Shown: positions 1 through 10,865 of the stretch, one piece after another
Numbering within the stretch: position 1 is the first letter of the stretch
How the letters are laid out: each line of letters starts with the position of its first letter
Assembly (NCBI RefSeq): GCF_020883495.1
Contig: NZ_CP086610.1
Coordinates: 1,221,501 to 1,285,500, forward strand
Reading direction: 5' to 3'
From: Shinella zoogloeoides
GTDB taxonomy: Bacteria; Pseudomonadota; Alphaproteobacteria; Rhizobiales; Rhizobiaceae
Length of the DNA: 64,000 nt
Translations under genes and position numbers: made by a program
The notes under the pieces: model-generated
Databases searched by the model: none
Told to the model about the DNA's origin: nothing
Seen by the model: only the letters and a program-made list of their open reading frames with translations

Positions 1-2517
1 GAGGCGGATATCGCGGCGCTGTCCGGCTCCACGCTCGAAGCCCGCTTCCGCACCGCCGCCATGGACCTTGCCGCCCGCGAGGCCGAGCGCGACGGGCTTG
101 CCGCGACCATCGGCGCGGCCATCGCCGCCCTCGGCCTGCCGCCGGAGGCCGATGCGGCGGAGATCGTGCCTCCCGCCGGGCAGGTCGAAAGGCTCAACGC
201 GCTTCTCTCCCGGCACGCCACGCTGACCGAGCGCGGCGAAAGCGCCCGGCGCGAGCAGGCGGAAGCGGAAAAGGCGTTGGACGCCATCCTTCGCTCCGCT
301 GCCGTTTCGGCTGAAGGGGCGCAGAACGACGAGACGCTTCAGGTCGCCCTCGGCGCAGCCCTGCGAGCCGCCCGTACCGCCGATTTGCCGGCCCGCCTGC
401 GGGAAGGCCGCCGTCACGTCCTCCTCGCCGCGCAGGAGGCGGAAGGCGCATTGGCGCGTCTTGCGCCGTGGGACGGGGACGCTACGGCGCTTACGGCCAT
501 GAATGTTCCGACGCTGGAGGCCATCGAGAGCCTGCGCAAGCGCTCCGACGCGGCGGCAGAGGCTCTGCGCCGGCAAGGCGAACAGGTCGCTACGCTGGAA
601 CTGGAGGTCGCTTCGGCCCGCGCCGTGCTCGAGGCGCTGCAAAAGGCGACGGGCGCGACCGGCGAGGAGCAGGCATTGCAATTGCGCTCGGTGCGCGAGG
701 CCGCATGGAGCGCGCATCTCGGCGCGCTCGACGCCGGCTCTGCCGCCGCATTCGAAAAGACGATGCGCGAGGACGATCGGGCGACGGAAGCGCGCCTGCG
801 CAACGCCGACCGGCTTTCGGAAATCCGCGTCGTGGAACGCACGGTCGCGGAAGGGGCCGCGCGGCTCGATGTTCTTGGCGGCGAGACTGCCCGGCTGCTA
901 CGGGCGAAGGCGGATATCGACGCGGAGGCGGCCGCGATTGCCGGTGGCATCGGGCTTGCGCCGGTGTCCCTGGCGGAAGTGACCCACTGGCTCGGGCAGC
1001 GGCTTGTGGCGCTGGAGGCGTTGGAAACCCTCGCCCGGCGGAAGGGCGAGACGGGTCTTGTGGAAACGGAAGCGCGCGCGCTCGTGACGCGGCTCGCCGC
1101 CTTCCTGCCGGCCGGCATCGCTGCGGAGACGCCGCTGGATGAGGCGCTTTTCCTCGCCGAGGACCGGCTGGAAGGGTTGAAGGCGGCCGTTCAGGCGCGG
1201 CAGGCCGCTGCCGAGCGTCTGGCCCGGGCGAAGGCGGATGCCGAAACGCGCGAGAAGGCCGCGGAGGAGGCGACTGCCGGGCTTGCCGCTTGGCAGGACG
1301 CATGGGACCGCGAAATTGCCGGAAGCTGGCTGGCGAGCGAGGGCGCGCCGGCCGGGCCGGACCGTCTTGCCGCGCTGCTGCCCGCCCTGCAGGCGCTTGG
1401 CCGCAATATCGAGCGGCAGCAGGAACTGGAGCGCCGCATCGCTGCCATGCGCCGCGACCAGCAGGATTACTCCGCCCATGCGGAACGGCTTGCCGCGCGC
1501 CTGTCGGAGCGGTTTGACGCGAACGACCCGCTCTCCACCGTTGCCGGCGTCGCCGGCCGTCTGGCCGAGGCGAGGACGATCCGCGAGCGGCGCGAGGCGA
1601 TAGACAAGGCGCTGGCGCGCCTTGCCGAGGAGGACGGGGCGCTGGAGGAGCGGCGCGCGGTCCTCGTCTCGCGCCAGTCCGAGGTCTTTTCCTTCCTCGG
1701 CTGCGACACGCTGACGGAAGCCGAAATGCTGCTCGAAGCCTATCGCAAGCGCGACGAGGTCTTGGGCCGCGTCGAGGATGCGGCGCGCACGCTGTTGCAG
1801 CAGATGCGCACCGAGACCGTCGAGGAGGCCGAGGCGCTGCTGTCCGCGGTCGACGACGATCAGTTGACGAGCGAAAAGGCCGACCTTGCCGCGCGCCTCG
1901 ATGCACTGGACCGGGAGGTGCAGGAACAGCATCTGGCCCGCGTGCGGGCGGAGGAGGCGCTGGCCCGGATCGCCGGCAGCGATGCGGCGGCGGCGCTGGA
2001 GGAGAAGCGGCGCACGGCGCTCATCGACCTTGCGGACAGATCGCGCCGCTACCTTGCGACCCGCGCCGGCATTCTGGCGGCGGAGCAGGCGTTGCGGCTC
2101 TATCGCGAGCGTCACCGCAGCGCGATGATGGAGCGCGCCTCCAGGACCTTCCGCGAGATTACCGGCGGCGAATATGCCGGGCTTTCCACGGTGCTGGAGA
2201 AGGACAGCGAATTCCTCGTCGTCAACGCGGCCGCCGGCGGCTCGAAGCTGGCGAAGGATCTTTCCAAGGGCACGCGCTTCCAGCTCTATCTCGCGCTGCG
2301 CGTTGCCGGCTATCACGAGATCGCCGCCAGCCGCGAGATCGTGCCCTTCATCGCCGACGACATCATGGAGACCTTCGACGACCGGCGCGCGCTGAATGCC
2401 CTCAGCGTGATGGGCGAGATGGCAAGGGGCGGGCAGGTGATCTATCTTACGCACCACCAGCATCTGCGCGACCTTGCGCTGGAGGTCTGCCCGGACGTGA
2501 CGCTCCATGAATTGTGA
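1..2517 (+). CDS. YhaN-type SMC-like AAA ATPase, 3' part (5' end outside window)
   Basis: The reading frame is open from the first base of the window, so only the C-terminal 838 codons are seen. Most of the visible protein is Ala/Glu/Arg-rich coiled coil. The last 90 residues are the C-terminal half of an SMC/Rad50/SbcC-like ATPase head: an ABC-signature-like segment LSKGTRFQLYLALR, a Walker B segment VPFIADDIMETFDD and a switch histidine in YLTHHQHL. The N-terminal half with Walker A must lie upstream. In this family (YhaN) the gene is normally paired with a YhaO-like nuclease and is thought to act in DNA end processing; the partner is presumably upstream and cannot be seen here. The stop at 2515-2517 is followed by about 140 bp before the next gene. 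The family call is secure; the biological role is inferred. Confidence 0.85.
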   Translation, partial: EADIAALSGSTLEARFRTAAMDLAAREAERDGLAATIGAAIAALGLPPEADAAEIVPPAGQVERLNALLSRHATLTERGESARREQAEAEKALDAILRSAAVSAEGAQNDETLQVALGAALRAARTADLPARLREGRRHVLLAAQEAEGALARLAPWDGDATALTAMNVPTLEAIESLRKRSDAAAEALRRQGEQVATLELEVASARAVLEALQKATGATGEEQALQLRSVREAAWSAHLGALDAGSAAAFEKTMREDDRATEARLRNADRLSEIRVVERTVAEGAARLDVLGGETARLLRAKADIDAEAAAIAGGIGLAPVSLAEVTHWLGQRLVALEALETLARRKGETGLVETEARALVTRLAAFLPAGIAAETPLDEALFLAEDRLEGLKAAVQARQAAAERLARAKADAETREKAAEEATAGLAAWQDAWDREIAGSWLASEGAPAGPDRLAALLPALQALGRNIERQQELERRIAAMRRDQQDYSAHAERLAARLSERFDANDPLSTVAGVAGRLAEARTIRERREAIDKALARLAEEDGALEERRAVLVSRQSEVFSFLGCDTLTEAEMLLEAYRKRDEVLGRVEDAARTLLQQMRTETVEEAEALLSAVDDDQLTSEKADLAARLDALDREVQEQHLARVRAEEALARIAGSDAAAALEEKRRTALIDLADRSRRYLATRAGILAAEQALRLYRERHRSAMMERASRTFREITGGEYAGLSTVLEKDSEFLVVNAAAGGSKLAKDLSKGTRFQLYLALRVAGYHEIAASREIVPFIADDIMETFDDRRALNALSVMGEMARGGQVIYLTHHQHLRDLALEVCPDVTLHEL

Positions 2518-2656
2518 GGGCTGAAACGTCGATAGACGAGGCGGCCGGCAGGGCCGCGAACTTGACTCGGCGGATGGTAAATGGTTCTTGGCGCACCATC
2601 GCGACCGTGGCGAAGCATGCTTCGCCGGGCGCCGCGCCCTGGATGAACGGACAGGC

Positions 2657-3079
2657 ATGACGATGAGAACCGGGAAAGAGGCGAGGATGTGGGAGCGGGG
2701 CCTTGCGCCTGCCGGCTTCCTCGTGCTGCTTTTCACCCTGTTCCTCTCGCAGTTCTCGCTGCCGGAAAGCATCGGCGGGCCGCGCCATCCGCAGCGCGCG
2801 GCAACCGAGGGCGGCGTCGCGCCGTCTCCGCTCACCGGCGCTGCCGATGAACTCTGGTTCCCCGCCAGCGGCCATGCCGAACGGCGCGCCGCCAAGGCCA
2901 AGACCGGCCTTCCCGATGGCGATGCCGGCGGCAAGGCGCTCCTTCCGGGCGCAGGCAGGCTGATCTACCCCTTCGAGACCGTCGCTGCGGAAGCGTCCCC
3001 GGCGGTTGACGATCCGGCGCAGGCCCGATCCGGCCCCGCGTCCTTCCGCAGCCGCGCGCCGCCCGTTCGCGCCGTCTGA
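2657..3079 (+). CDS. small single-pass membrane protein of unknown function
   Basis: This is a 140-residue ORF from the ATG at 2657 (a second in-frame ATG is at 2663). A hydrophobic segment at about residues 15-32 (GLAPAGFLVLLFTLFLSQF) looks like an uncleaved N-terminal anchor. The rest is a Pro/Ala/Gly-rich, probably disordered tail without cysteine or recognisable motif. It lies between the YhaN-like gene and secDF on the same strand. Another stretch open on the opposite strand makes coding status less certain. I do not recognise the family. The membrane anchor and codon usage like that of the neighbours support a real gene, but no function can be assigned. Confidence 0.5.
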   Translation: MTMRTGKEARMWERGLAPAGFLVLLFTLFLSQFSLPESIGGPRHPQRAATEGGVAPSPLTGAADELWFPASGHAERRAAKAKTGLPDGDAGGKALLPGAGRLIYPFETVAAEASPAVDDPAQARSGPASFRSRAPPVRAV

Positions 3080-3187
3080 GGCCCTGTGGCGTTCCTGACG
3101 CCGCGCCATTCGATTGAAATTCCGATCCCCACGGAGGACGCCGGCCCATGATGTCGCGTCCTTCCGGCAGTTGAAGTGGAACAACCC

Positions 3188-5725
<2,538 letters not shown>

Positions 5726-5730
5726 AACAG

Positions 5731-5757
5731 AAACGGGCGCCCTCGGGCGCCCGTTTT
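5731..5757. terminator. bidirectional intrinsic terminator between secDF and the FAD oxidoreductase
   Basis: A perfect 12-bp inverted repeat (AAACGGGCGCCC and its complement) with a 2-nt centre ends in TTTT on the plus strand and in a run of A/T on the other. It lies between the convergent secDF and FAD-oxidoreductase genes and can serve both. Confidence 0.85.
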
Positions 5758-5777
5758 CGTATCGGGAGAATTTCGTA

Positions 5778-6902
5778 TCAGGAGAAGCGTGCGGGACTGA
5801 AGGTTTCCGCCCCGATGCCCTCGCGGGCGAGCGGCTCCGGCACCGGCTGGCCGGCAAGGAGCGCGGCGGCAAGGCTGCCGAGGGCGGGCGAGGTGAGGAT
5901 GCCGTAGCCGCCCTGGCCCGCGAGCCAGAAGAAGCTCGGCTCGTCCGGCGCGGGGCCGACGACGGGCAGGCGGTCGGCGGCAAAGCTGCGCATGCCGGCC
6001 CAACTGCTGAAGACGCGCCGCACCTGCACGGTCGTCGCCTCTTCCACATAATGGGCGGCATAGGCGATATCGAGTTCTTCCGGCTGCACGTCGGCCGGTT
6101 CGCAGGGCGTCTCGTCGGCGGGCGAGGCGAGCAGGCGGCCGCCCTCCGGCTTGAAATAAAAGGTGTCCTCGATCTCGTTCATCTCCGGCAGGCGGCCGGC
6201 ATCGATGCCCTCGGGCAGGTCGATAGTGACGGCCGTGCGCCGGTTCGGCACGACGCCGAGGGGGGCGACGCCCGAAAGCGAGGCGACGCTGTCGGCCCAG
6301 CCGCCGGCCGCGTTCACCAGAATGTCGGCCGCGATGGTTTCGCCGTTCGTCTCGATCAGCCATTTCTCGCCGACCCGGCGGGCGCTCGCGAAGGCGCGAT
6401 TTTCCAGAATCTGCGCGCCCTTGTGCCGGGCATGGCGGGCATAGGCCTGCAACAGGGCGTCGACCTCGATATCCCAGTAGCTCGGGTCGAAATAGGCGGC
6501 GGCGCAATAGGCGGGGTTGAGGATCGGCGCGCGGGCCAGCAATGCCGCCTCGTCGAGCCATTCCACGGCCACGCCGAGCGCCGTCGCTTCCTCGAAGCGC
6601 TTTCGCACCAGCGCTTCCTTGCCCTGCGTGCCGAAGATGATGCTGCCGCGCGCAATGAGCAGGGGAACGGCGACGAAGCCTTCCGGCGGCGTCGTCATGA
6701 AGGCATGGCTGGCCCGGGCGAGGGCATTCACGAGGGGCGGGTTGTCACGCAGGGTGAATTCGGCGGCCGACCGGCCGGTGCTATGATAGCCGAGCGCGCT
6801 TTCCTGCTCCAGCACAGCGACGGACCGATGCGGGGCGAGGAAATAGGCCAGCGAAATGCCGGCGATGCCGCCGCCGATGATTGCGATGTCGAACGTCTGC
6901 AT
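5778..6902 (-). CDS. FAD-dependent amine/D-amino-acid oxidoreductase (DAO family)
   Basis: The protein has 374 residues from the ATG at 6902, chosen because AGGAGG stands 5 nt upstream. The N terminus holds the FAD Rossmann motif in TFDIAIIGGGIAGISLA (residues 3-19), with an acidic residue ending strand 2 (VAVLEQE). The C terminus carries the typical DAO-fold segment LPVVGPAPDE...WLAGQGGYGI. This fold covers glycine oxidase, D-amino-acid dehydrogenase, sarcosine oxidase and related enzymes. The sequence does not settle the substrate; a primary or secondary amino acid is likely. A LysR regulator lies 78 bp upstream on the same strand and an amino-acid binding protein further upstream, which suggests amino-acid catabolism. 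The enzyme should be cytosolic or membrane-peripheral, as no signal peptide is seen. Confidence 0.85.
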   Translation of the reverse strand: MQTFDIAIIGGGIAGISLAYFLAPHRSVAVLEQESALGYHSTGRSAAEFTLRDNPPLVNALARASHAFMTTPPEGFVAVPLLIARGSIIFGTQGKEALVRKRFEEATALGVAVEWLDEAALLARAPILNPAYCAAAYFDPSYWDIEVDALLQAYARHARHKGAQILENRAFASARRVGEKWLIETNGETIAADILVNAAGGWADSVASLSGVAPLGVVPNRRTAVTIDLPEGIDAGRLPEMNEIEDTFYFKPEGGRLLASPADETPCEPADVQPEELDIAYAAHYVEEATTVQVRRVFSSWAGMRSFAADRLPVVGPAPDEPSFFWLAGQGGYGILTSPALGSLAAALLAGQPVPEPLAREGIGAETFSPARFS

Positions 6903-6980
6903 GACCGCCTCCTGTCGTTTGTCCTTCTGGCGTAGGGAAGCGCTCGCCATTCTTCAAATTTATAAGAGTGAAGGTCGATA

Positions 6981-7937
6981 TCAGTTGGATTGATGTGGCT
7001 CGCCCCAGTGCCACGGCGCGACGTCCGCGACATGGGCAAGGAAGGCCCGTTCGGCCGGATTGAGCGCCGAGCCGGGATTGGTGATGCGGAAGGTTTCCGT
7101 GACGGGAAGGTTCTCGTGGGGCGGCAATTGCCAGAGTTCGCCGGCGGCAAGAGCCGGCCCGGTGAGATGGATCGGCAGCATGCCGATGCCCGCATTGGCA
7201 ACGACGAGCCGCAGCACCTCCTCGACATTGAAGGCGAGCGCGCGCACCTGCTGGCCGAAGGAGCCGACCGCGCGCACCGCCGTCACCGGCCCCATATGCG
7301 GCCCGCCGAGAACATCGGCGAGGAAGCTGACATAGGGCTCGCCCCGCAGATCCTCCAGCCGGGCGTCCGGCGCGCCGAACAGCCGGTGCCCGCGGCCGCA
7401 ATAAAGCGCATAGCGCTCGTAGCAGAAGGGGGCCTTGTCCAGCCCTTCCGGAATGATGCCGTCCGAAAGGCCGAGCGTCGCCACGCCCCGCTCCACGGAA
7501 CGGATGACGTCGGTCGTCGTCTCGATCGTCACGCCCACGGTGACGCGCGGATGCAGCTGGAAGAAATCGGCGATGGCCCGGTCCCAGGCCGGGTTCAAGG
7601 CGTGGCTGACGGCGTGGATGGCGATGTGCCCGGCAATGTCCTCGCCGGAGGAGACCATGGCTTCCGGCAGGCGCACGATGGCGGTGAAGATGTCGTGACA
7701 GAGCGTATGCAGGCGCTCGCCGGCCTCCGTCAGCTCGAAGCGGCCCGGTCCCCGGTCGATCAGCCGGTGGCCTACCGATTGTTCCAGCCGCTTCAGCGCC
7801 ATGCTGACGGCCGGCTGTTGCAGGAGCAGCCGGTTCGCCGCGCGCGTGATCGAGCCTTCCTCCACCACGACGACGAAGGTGCGCAGCAGATTCCAGTCGA
7901 GATTGTGGGCGAAGCGTTCGAGGCGGTTGATCGGCAT
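6981..7937 (-). CDS. LysR-family transcriptional regulator
   Basis: The product (318 residues) has an N-terminal winged helix-turn-helix (about residues 14-75, with LRTFVVVVEEGSITRAANRL and QPAVSMALKRLEQSVG) followed by a LysR substrate-binding domain. It lies directly upstream of, and on the same strand as, the FAD-dependent oxidoreductase, with 78 bp between them. LysR regulators usually control an adjacent gene, and the gene downstream is the obvious candidate. Co-transcription is possible because no terminator is visible in the gap. The ligand cannot be deduced. Confidence 0.9.
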   Translation of the reverse strand: MPINRLERFAHNLDWNLLRTFVVVVEEGSITRAANRLLLQQPAVSMALKRLEQSVGHRLIDRGPGRFELTEAGERLHTLCHDIFTAIVRLPEAMVSSGEDIAGHIAIHAVSHALNPAWDRAIADFFQLHPRVTVGVTIETTTDVIRSVERGVATLGLSDGIIPEGLDKAPFCYERYALYCGRGHRLFGAPDARLEDLRGEPYVSFLADVLGGPHMGPVTAVRAVGSFGQQVRALAFNVEEVLRLVVANAGIGMLPIHLTGPALAAGELWQLPPHENLPVTETFRITNPGSALNPAERAFLAHVADVAPWHWGEPHQSN

Positions 7938-8338
7938 GCGTGTAGCTAGGACGGGCGCGTGGCGAAAGGCAAGGGGAGGCGGAAACGAGTGGACCGATTA
8001 TAGGAGCGAATCGGTGCTTTTTTCAGGGAACGAAAACAGCGCCCGCGCATTCCCACGCTTCGGAAGATGGGGAAATGCATTATGTGGGAAAGGTTTAGCT
8101 CCAGCGGGCTCGCGGGGAGCTATGTCGATGAATTGTCGAAGGCTGGCGTGAGGGCCGCAATGGAATTCCGGCCGCGGCGGGCGCTGGATCCCTATCCGTT
8201 TCTGGTCACTGCGGTGGAAGGAAATGGAGAGGAGACGCCTCCGTCCTGGCCCTGGCACGGGGATACGGGGGAAGGCGATATACAGGCCGGCTCGTAAGAG
8301 CGGGCGGCAGGAGGCGGCCGAAGCCGCCTCCGCGTCGC
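7938..8338. other. intergenic region, no convincing gene
   Basis: About 400 bp separate the LysR gene from the binding-protein gene. A 76-codon plus-strand frame (8067-8297, possible ATG at 8082) and a minus-strand frame overlap each other here. Neither has a clear ribosome binding site, domain or hydrophobic segment, so I do not call either. The right end contains the inverted repeat GAGGCGGC/GCCGCCTC (8311-8330), which could end transcription of the minus-strand binding-protein gene, although no U-run follows it. Confidence 0.4.
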
Positions 8339-9115
8339 TTACTTCATCGTGTAGACGTCGATGGAGAAGTACTTGTCGTTGATCTTCTTGTAGGTGCCGT
8401 CTTCGCGGATCGCCTGCAGGGCCGCATTCAGCTTCTCGCGCAGGTCGTTGTCGTCCTGGCGCACCGCGATGCCGACGCCTTCGCCGACGAACTTCTTGTC
8501 GGTGATCGGCTCGCCGATCAGCTCGCAGCAGGCCTTGCCATCCTCGTTCTTGGTAACCCAGTCGAGCAGCGGGATCATGTCGCCGACCTGTAGGTCGAGG
8601 CGGCCGTTCACCATGTCGAGGTTCACTTCGTCCTGCGTCGGGTAGAGCTTGACGTCCGCATCGGGATAGGTGGCCGTGGCGTAGTCGGCCTGCGTGGTGC
8701 CCTGCTGGGCGCCGATCGTCTTGCCCTTCATGCCCTCATTGGTGAAATCCGTGATGCCGGAATTCTTCGGCGCGGCATGGGTCATGGCGGCGAGATAGTA
8801 GGGATCGGTGAAGGCGACCTGCTTCTTGCGCTCGTCGGTGATGAACATCGAGGCGATGATCATGTCGTACTTTTTGGCGAGAAGGCCCGGAATGATGCCG
8901 TCCCAGTCCTGGCCGATGACTTCGCACTCGACCTTCATCTTCTCGCAGAGCGCAAGGCCGATCTCGACGTCGAAACCGCCGAGCTTGCCGTCCGCAGTCT
9001 GGAAGTTGAAGGGCGGGTAGGCGCCTTCCGTGCCGATCTTCAGCGTCTCGGCCGAAGCCTGCGCGGAAAGGAGCGTGGAGCCAGCAAGAGCCAGTGCGAG
9101 CAGTATTTTCTTCAT
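8339..9115 (-). CDS. polar amino-acid ABC transporter periplasmic binding protein (Lys/Arg/Orn/His type)
   Basis: The protein has 258 residues and a clear Sec signal peptide (MKKILLALALAGSTLLSAQA, cleavage after SAQASA). The mature part is an SBP_bac_3 domain: LKIGTEGAYPPFNFQTADGK at its start, GFDVEIGLALCEKMKVECE, then DWDGIIPGLLAKKYDMIIAS and FTDPYY. These match the cluster of HisJ/ArgT-type proteins that bind cationic amino acids. It would bind its ligand in the periplasm and deliver it to a membrane transporter. No permease or ATPase gene is adjacent, so it is an orphan that must share components encoded elsewhere. Closeness to the hut locus makes histidine a possible ligand, but that is inference. 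Its upstream region contains a long inverted repeat (9165-9218). Confidence 0.9.
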   Translation of the reverse strand: MKKILLALALAGSTLLSAQASAETLKIGTEGAYPPFNFQTADGKLGGFDVEIGLALCEKMKVECEVIGQDWDGIIPGLLAKKYDMIIASMFITDERKKQVAFTDPYYLAAMTHAAPKNSGITDFTNEGMKGKTIGAQQGTTQADYATATYPDADVKLYPTQDEVNLDMVNGRLDLQVGDMIPLLDWVTKNEDGKACCELIGEPITDKKFVGEGVGIAVRQDDNDLREKLNAALQAIREDGTYKKINDKYFSIDVYTMK

Positions 9116-9164
9116 GGTCTTCCCCTGTTCTGATTGTGACCGGAAGGGACGGTAGCGCGCGCAA

Positions 9165-9218
9165 GCGCATAAACGAAATAGATAGCCATGATGTTCGCTA
9201 TTATTCTCGTTTATGCGC
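9165..9218. repeat. long imperfect inverted repeat upstream of the binding-protein gene
   Basis: Two 22-nt arms (9165-9186 and 9197-9218) are separated by 10 nt. The outer 12 bases are exactly complementary (GCGCATAAACGA) and the inner five also pair, giving 18 of 22 pairs. It lies in the 113-bp gap between the aldo/keto reductase stop and the start of the binding-protein gene. There is no U-run, so an operator or an mRNA structure is more likely than a simple terminator. Confidence 0.7.
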
Positions 9219-9228
9219 TCTGCGGCGT

Positions 9229-10215
9229 TTACCAGCGCTGGTGAACGTGGGGCGCGACGAGGCGGTCGTAGACCGCGCGCGTTGCGTCCATCACGTCCTG
9301 CGGGATGGCGGGCAGGCCGGCGGCGGCCGCATTGGCCTTCGCCTGCGCGGCGTTGCGTGCGCCCGGAATGACGACGCTGACGGCATCCGCCATCAGGATC
9401 CAGCGCAGCGCGAAGGCGGCCATGCTTTCGCCCGCCGGCACCAGCGCGCGGATTTCCTCGACGGCTTCAAGGCCCGTCTCGAAGGGCACGCCGGCAAAGG
9501 TTTCGCCCACGTCGAAGGCCTCGCCCTGGCGGTTGAAGTTGCGATGGTCGTCGGCGGCAAAGGCGGTGTCCCGCGTGATCTTGCCGGAGAGCAGGCCGCT
9601 TGCCAGCGGCACGCGGGCGATAACGGCGACCTGCCGGCGGGCGGCTTCCTGGAAGAAGAGCCGCGCCGGGCGCTGGCGGAAGATGTTGTAGATGATCTGC
9701 ACGCTGACGACGCCGGGATATTCGATGGCCTTCAGCGCTTCCTCGACCTTCTCGACGCTGACGCCGTAATCGGCGATCTTGCCGGCGGCCTTGATCTCCT
9801 CGAGCGCCTGGAAGACTTCGGGGCGGTAGTAGACTTCGGTCGGCGGGCAATGAAGCTGCACGAGGTCGAGGCACTCGACGCCGAGGTTCTTCAGGCTCCG
9901 GTCGATGAAGCCTTCGAGATTGGCCCTGGTATAACCGTCCGCGACATGCGGGGAGAGCCGGCGGCCGGCCTTGGTCGCCACCATCGGGCGGTCGCCGCCG
10001 CGTTCCTTCAGCACGTCGGCGATGATCTTTTCCGAGCGGCCGTCGCCGTAGACGTCGGCGGTGTCGATGAAGGTCATGCCGGCATCGAGCGCGGCGTGGA
10101 GGGCGGCGCGGCCATCCGCCTCGCTGACGTCACCCCAGGCGCCGCCGATCTGCCAGGCGCCGAAGCCGATATCCGTGGTGACGAAATCCGTGCGGCCGAA
10201 CTTGCGATGTCTCAT
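9229..10215 (-). CDS. aldo/keto reductase
   Basis: The protein has 328 residues from the ATG at 10215, which is preceded by GGGAGA at good spacing. It shows the aldo/keto reductase barrel: N-terminal KFGRTDFVTTDIGFGAWQIGG, the catalytic Asp-Tyr region in FIDTADVYGDGRSEKIIADV, the lysine in MVATKAGRR, and the histidine region in LDLVQLHCPP. The enzyme should reduce an aldehyde or ketone with NADPH in the cytoplasm. The substrate is not evident. The long N-terminal extension that is open upstream lacks support. It is separated from hutD by about 70 bp and points the same way, but there is no reason to link it to histidine breakdown. Confidence 0.9.
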   Translation of the reverse strand: MRHRKFGRTDFVTTDIGFGAWQIGGAWGDVSEADGRAALHAALDAGMTFIDTADVYGDGRSEKIIADVLKERGGDRPMVATKAGRRLSPHVADGYTRANLEGFIDRSLKNLGVECLDLVQLHCPPTEVYYRPEVFQALEEIKAAGKIADYGVSVEKVEEALKAIEYPGVVSVQIIYNIFRQRPARLFFQEAARRQVAVIARVPLASGLLSGKITRDTAFAADDHRNFNRQGEAFDVGETFAGVPFETGLEAVEEIRALVPAGESMAAFALRWILMADAVSVVIPGARNAAQAKANAAAAGLPAIPQDVMDATRAVYDRLVAPHVHQRW

Positions 10216-10286
10216 GAAAATCTCCCGGCAAAAATGAATTTGCCGGGAGGTAGCACCCTCGGGAGAGGCGGACAAGGAAGCGCCGG

Positions 10287-10865
10287 TCAGACCGGCGCGA
10301 TTTCGACAAGGTAGAAAGCGGCGTTTTCTCCTGCCGGCACCACTTCGGCCGCTTCCGCGCCGCCGAGCAAAAGGGCATCGAGCGGCTGGAGGCCGGTGAG
10401 GCCATCCACCGTGGAGACGCCGAGCGGTTCAAGCGCCAGCAGCAGACGCTGGCCCGACGATGCCGGGAGCGCCTTTGCGCCCGTGGCTATGTGGTGGACA
10501 AGCGTGTGCCGGAAAACGCCGCGCCGCGTCATCACGTTGAGGTCGGTAATCGGCCCGCCGGGAAGGCGAGCCGATGTCGGTGCATCGGCCGGGAAGGGCA
10601 GCGGCGCGGATTGCGGCGTCAGCAGCCTCTCGCCAAGCCCTTCGATGGACAGTTCCATCCCGTCGCCCGTCAGCACCGCCAAGGTGCGGTCGATGCCGGG
10701 GAAGACGGAGAAGGGACCGTCGCTCGCCACGCCCGCCATGCTGACGCGCCAGCCGAAATCCGAAAGGCTCGCGCCTTCCGGATGGACGATCACCTCGACC
10801 GTCTCGCCGCCGCCGTTCTTCCACGGCATGCGGCGATGGTCTGCGTTGCGGAGCAACCGGCTCAT
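10287..10865 (-). CDS. hutD: HutD/Ves family protein of the histidine utilisation operon
   Basis: The product (192 residues) starts at an ATG whose A overlaps the hutU stop (TGATG), a sign of translational coupling. The N-terminal motif RMPWKNGGGETVEV is the signature of the HutD/Ves cupin-like family. HutD occurs in many hut operons. In Pseudomonas it has been proposed to limit over-activity of the pathway, perhaps by binding formylglutamate or a pathway compound, but no enzymatic reaction is established. It is the last gene of the leftward operon hutI-H-G-U-D. The inverted repeat GCGCCGGT/ACCGGCGC spans its stop codon (10280-10298) and may contribute to transcription termination, although no U-run follows. 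Confidence 0.88.
   Translation of the reverse strand: MSRLLRNADHRRMPWKNGGGETVEVIVHPEGASLSDFGWRVSMAGVASDGPFSVFPGIDRTLAVLTGDGMELSIEGLGERLLTPQSAPLPFPADAPTSARLPGGPITDLNVMTRRGVFRHTLVHHIATGAKALPASSGQRLLLALEPLGVSTVDGLTGLQPLDALLLGGAEAAEVVPAGENAAFYLVEIAPV

Noticed and set aside
8067..8297. 76-codon plus-strand ORF between LysR and the binding protein
   Set aside because: No ribosome binding site, conserved motif or context; an opposite frame is open over most of the same bases.
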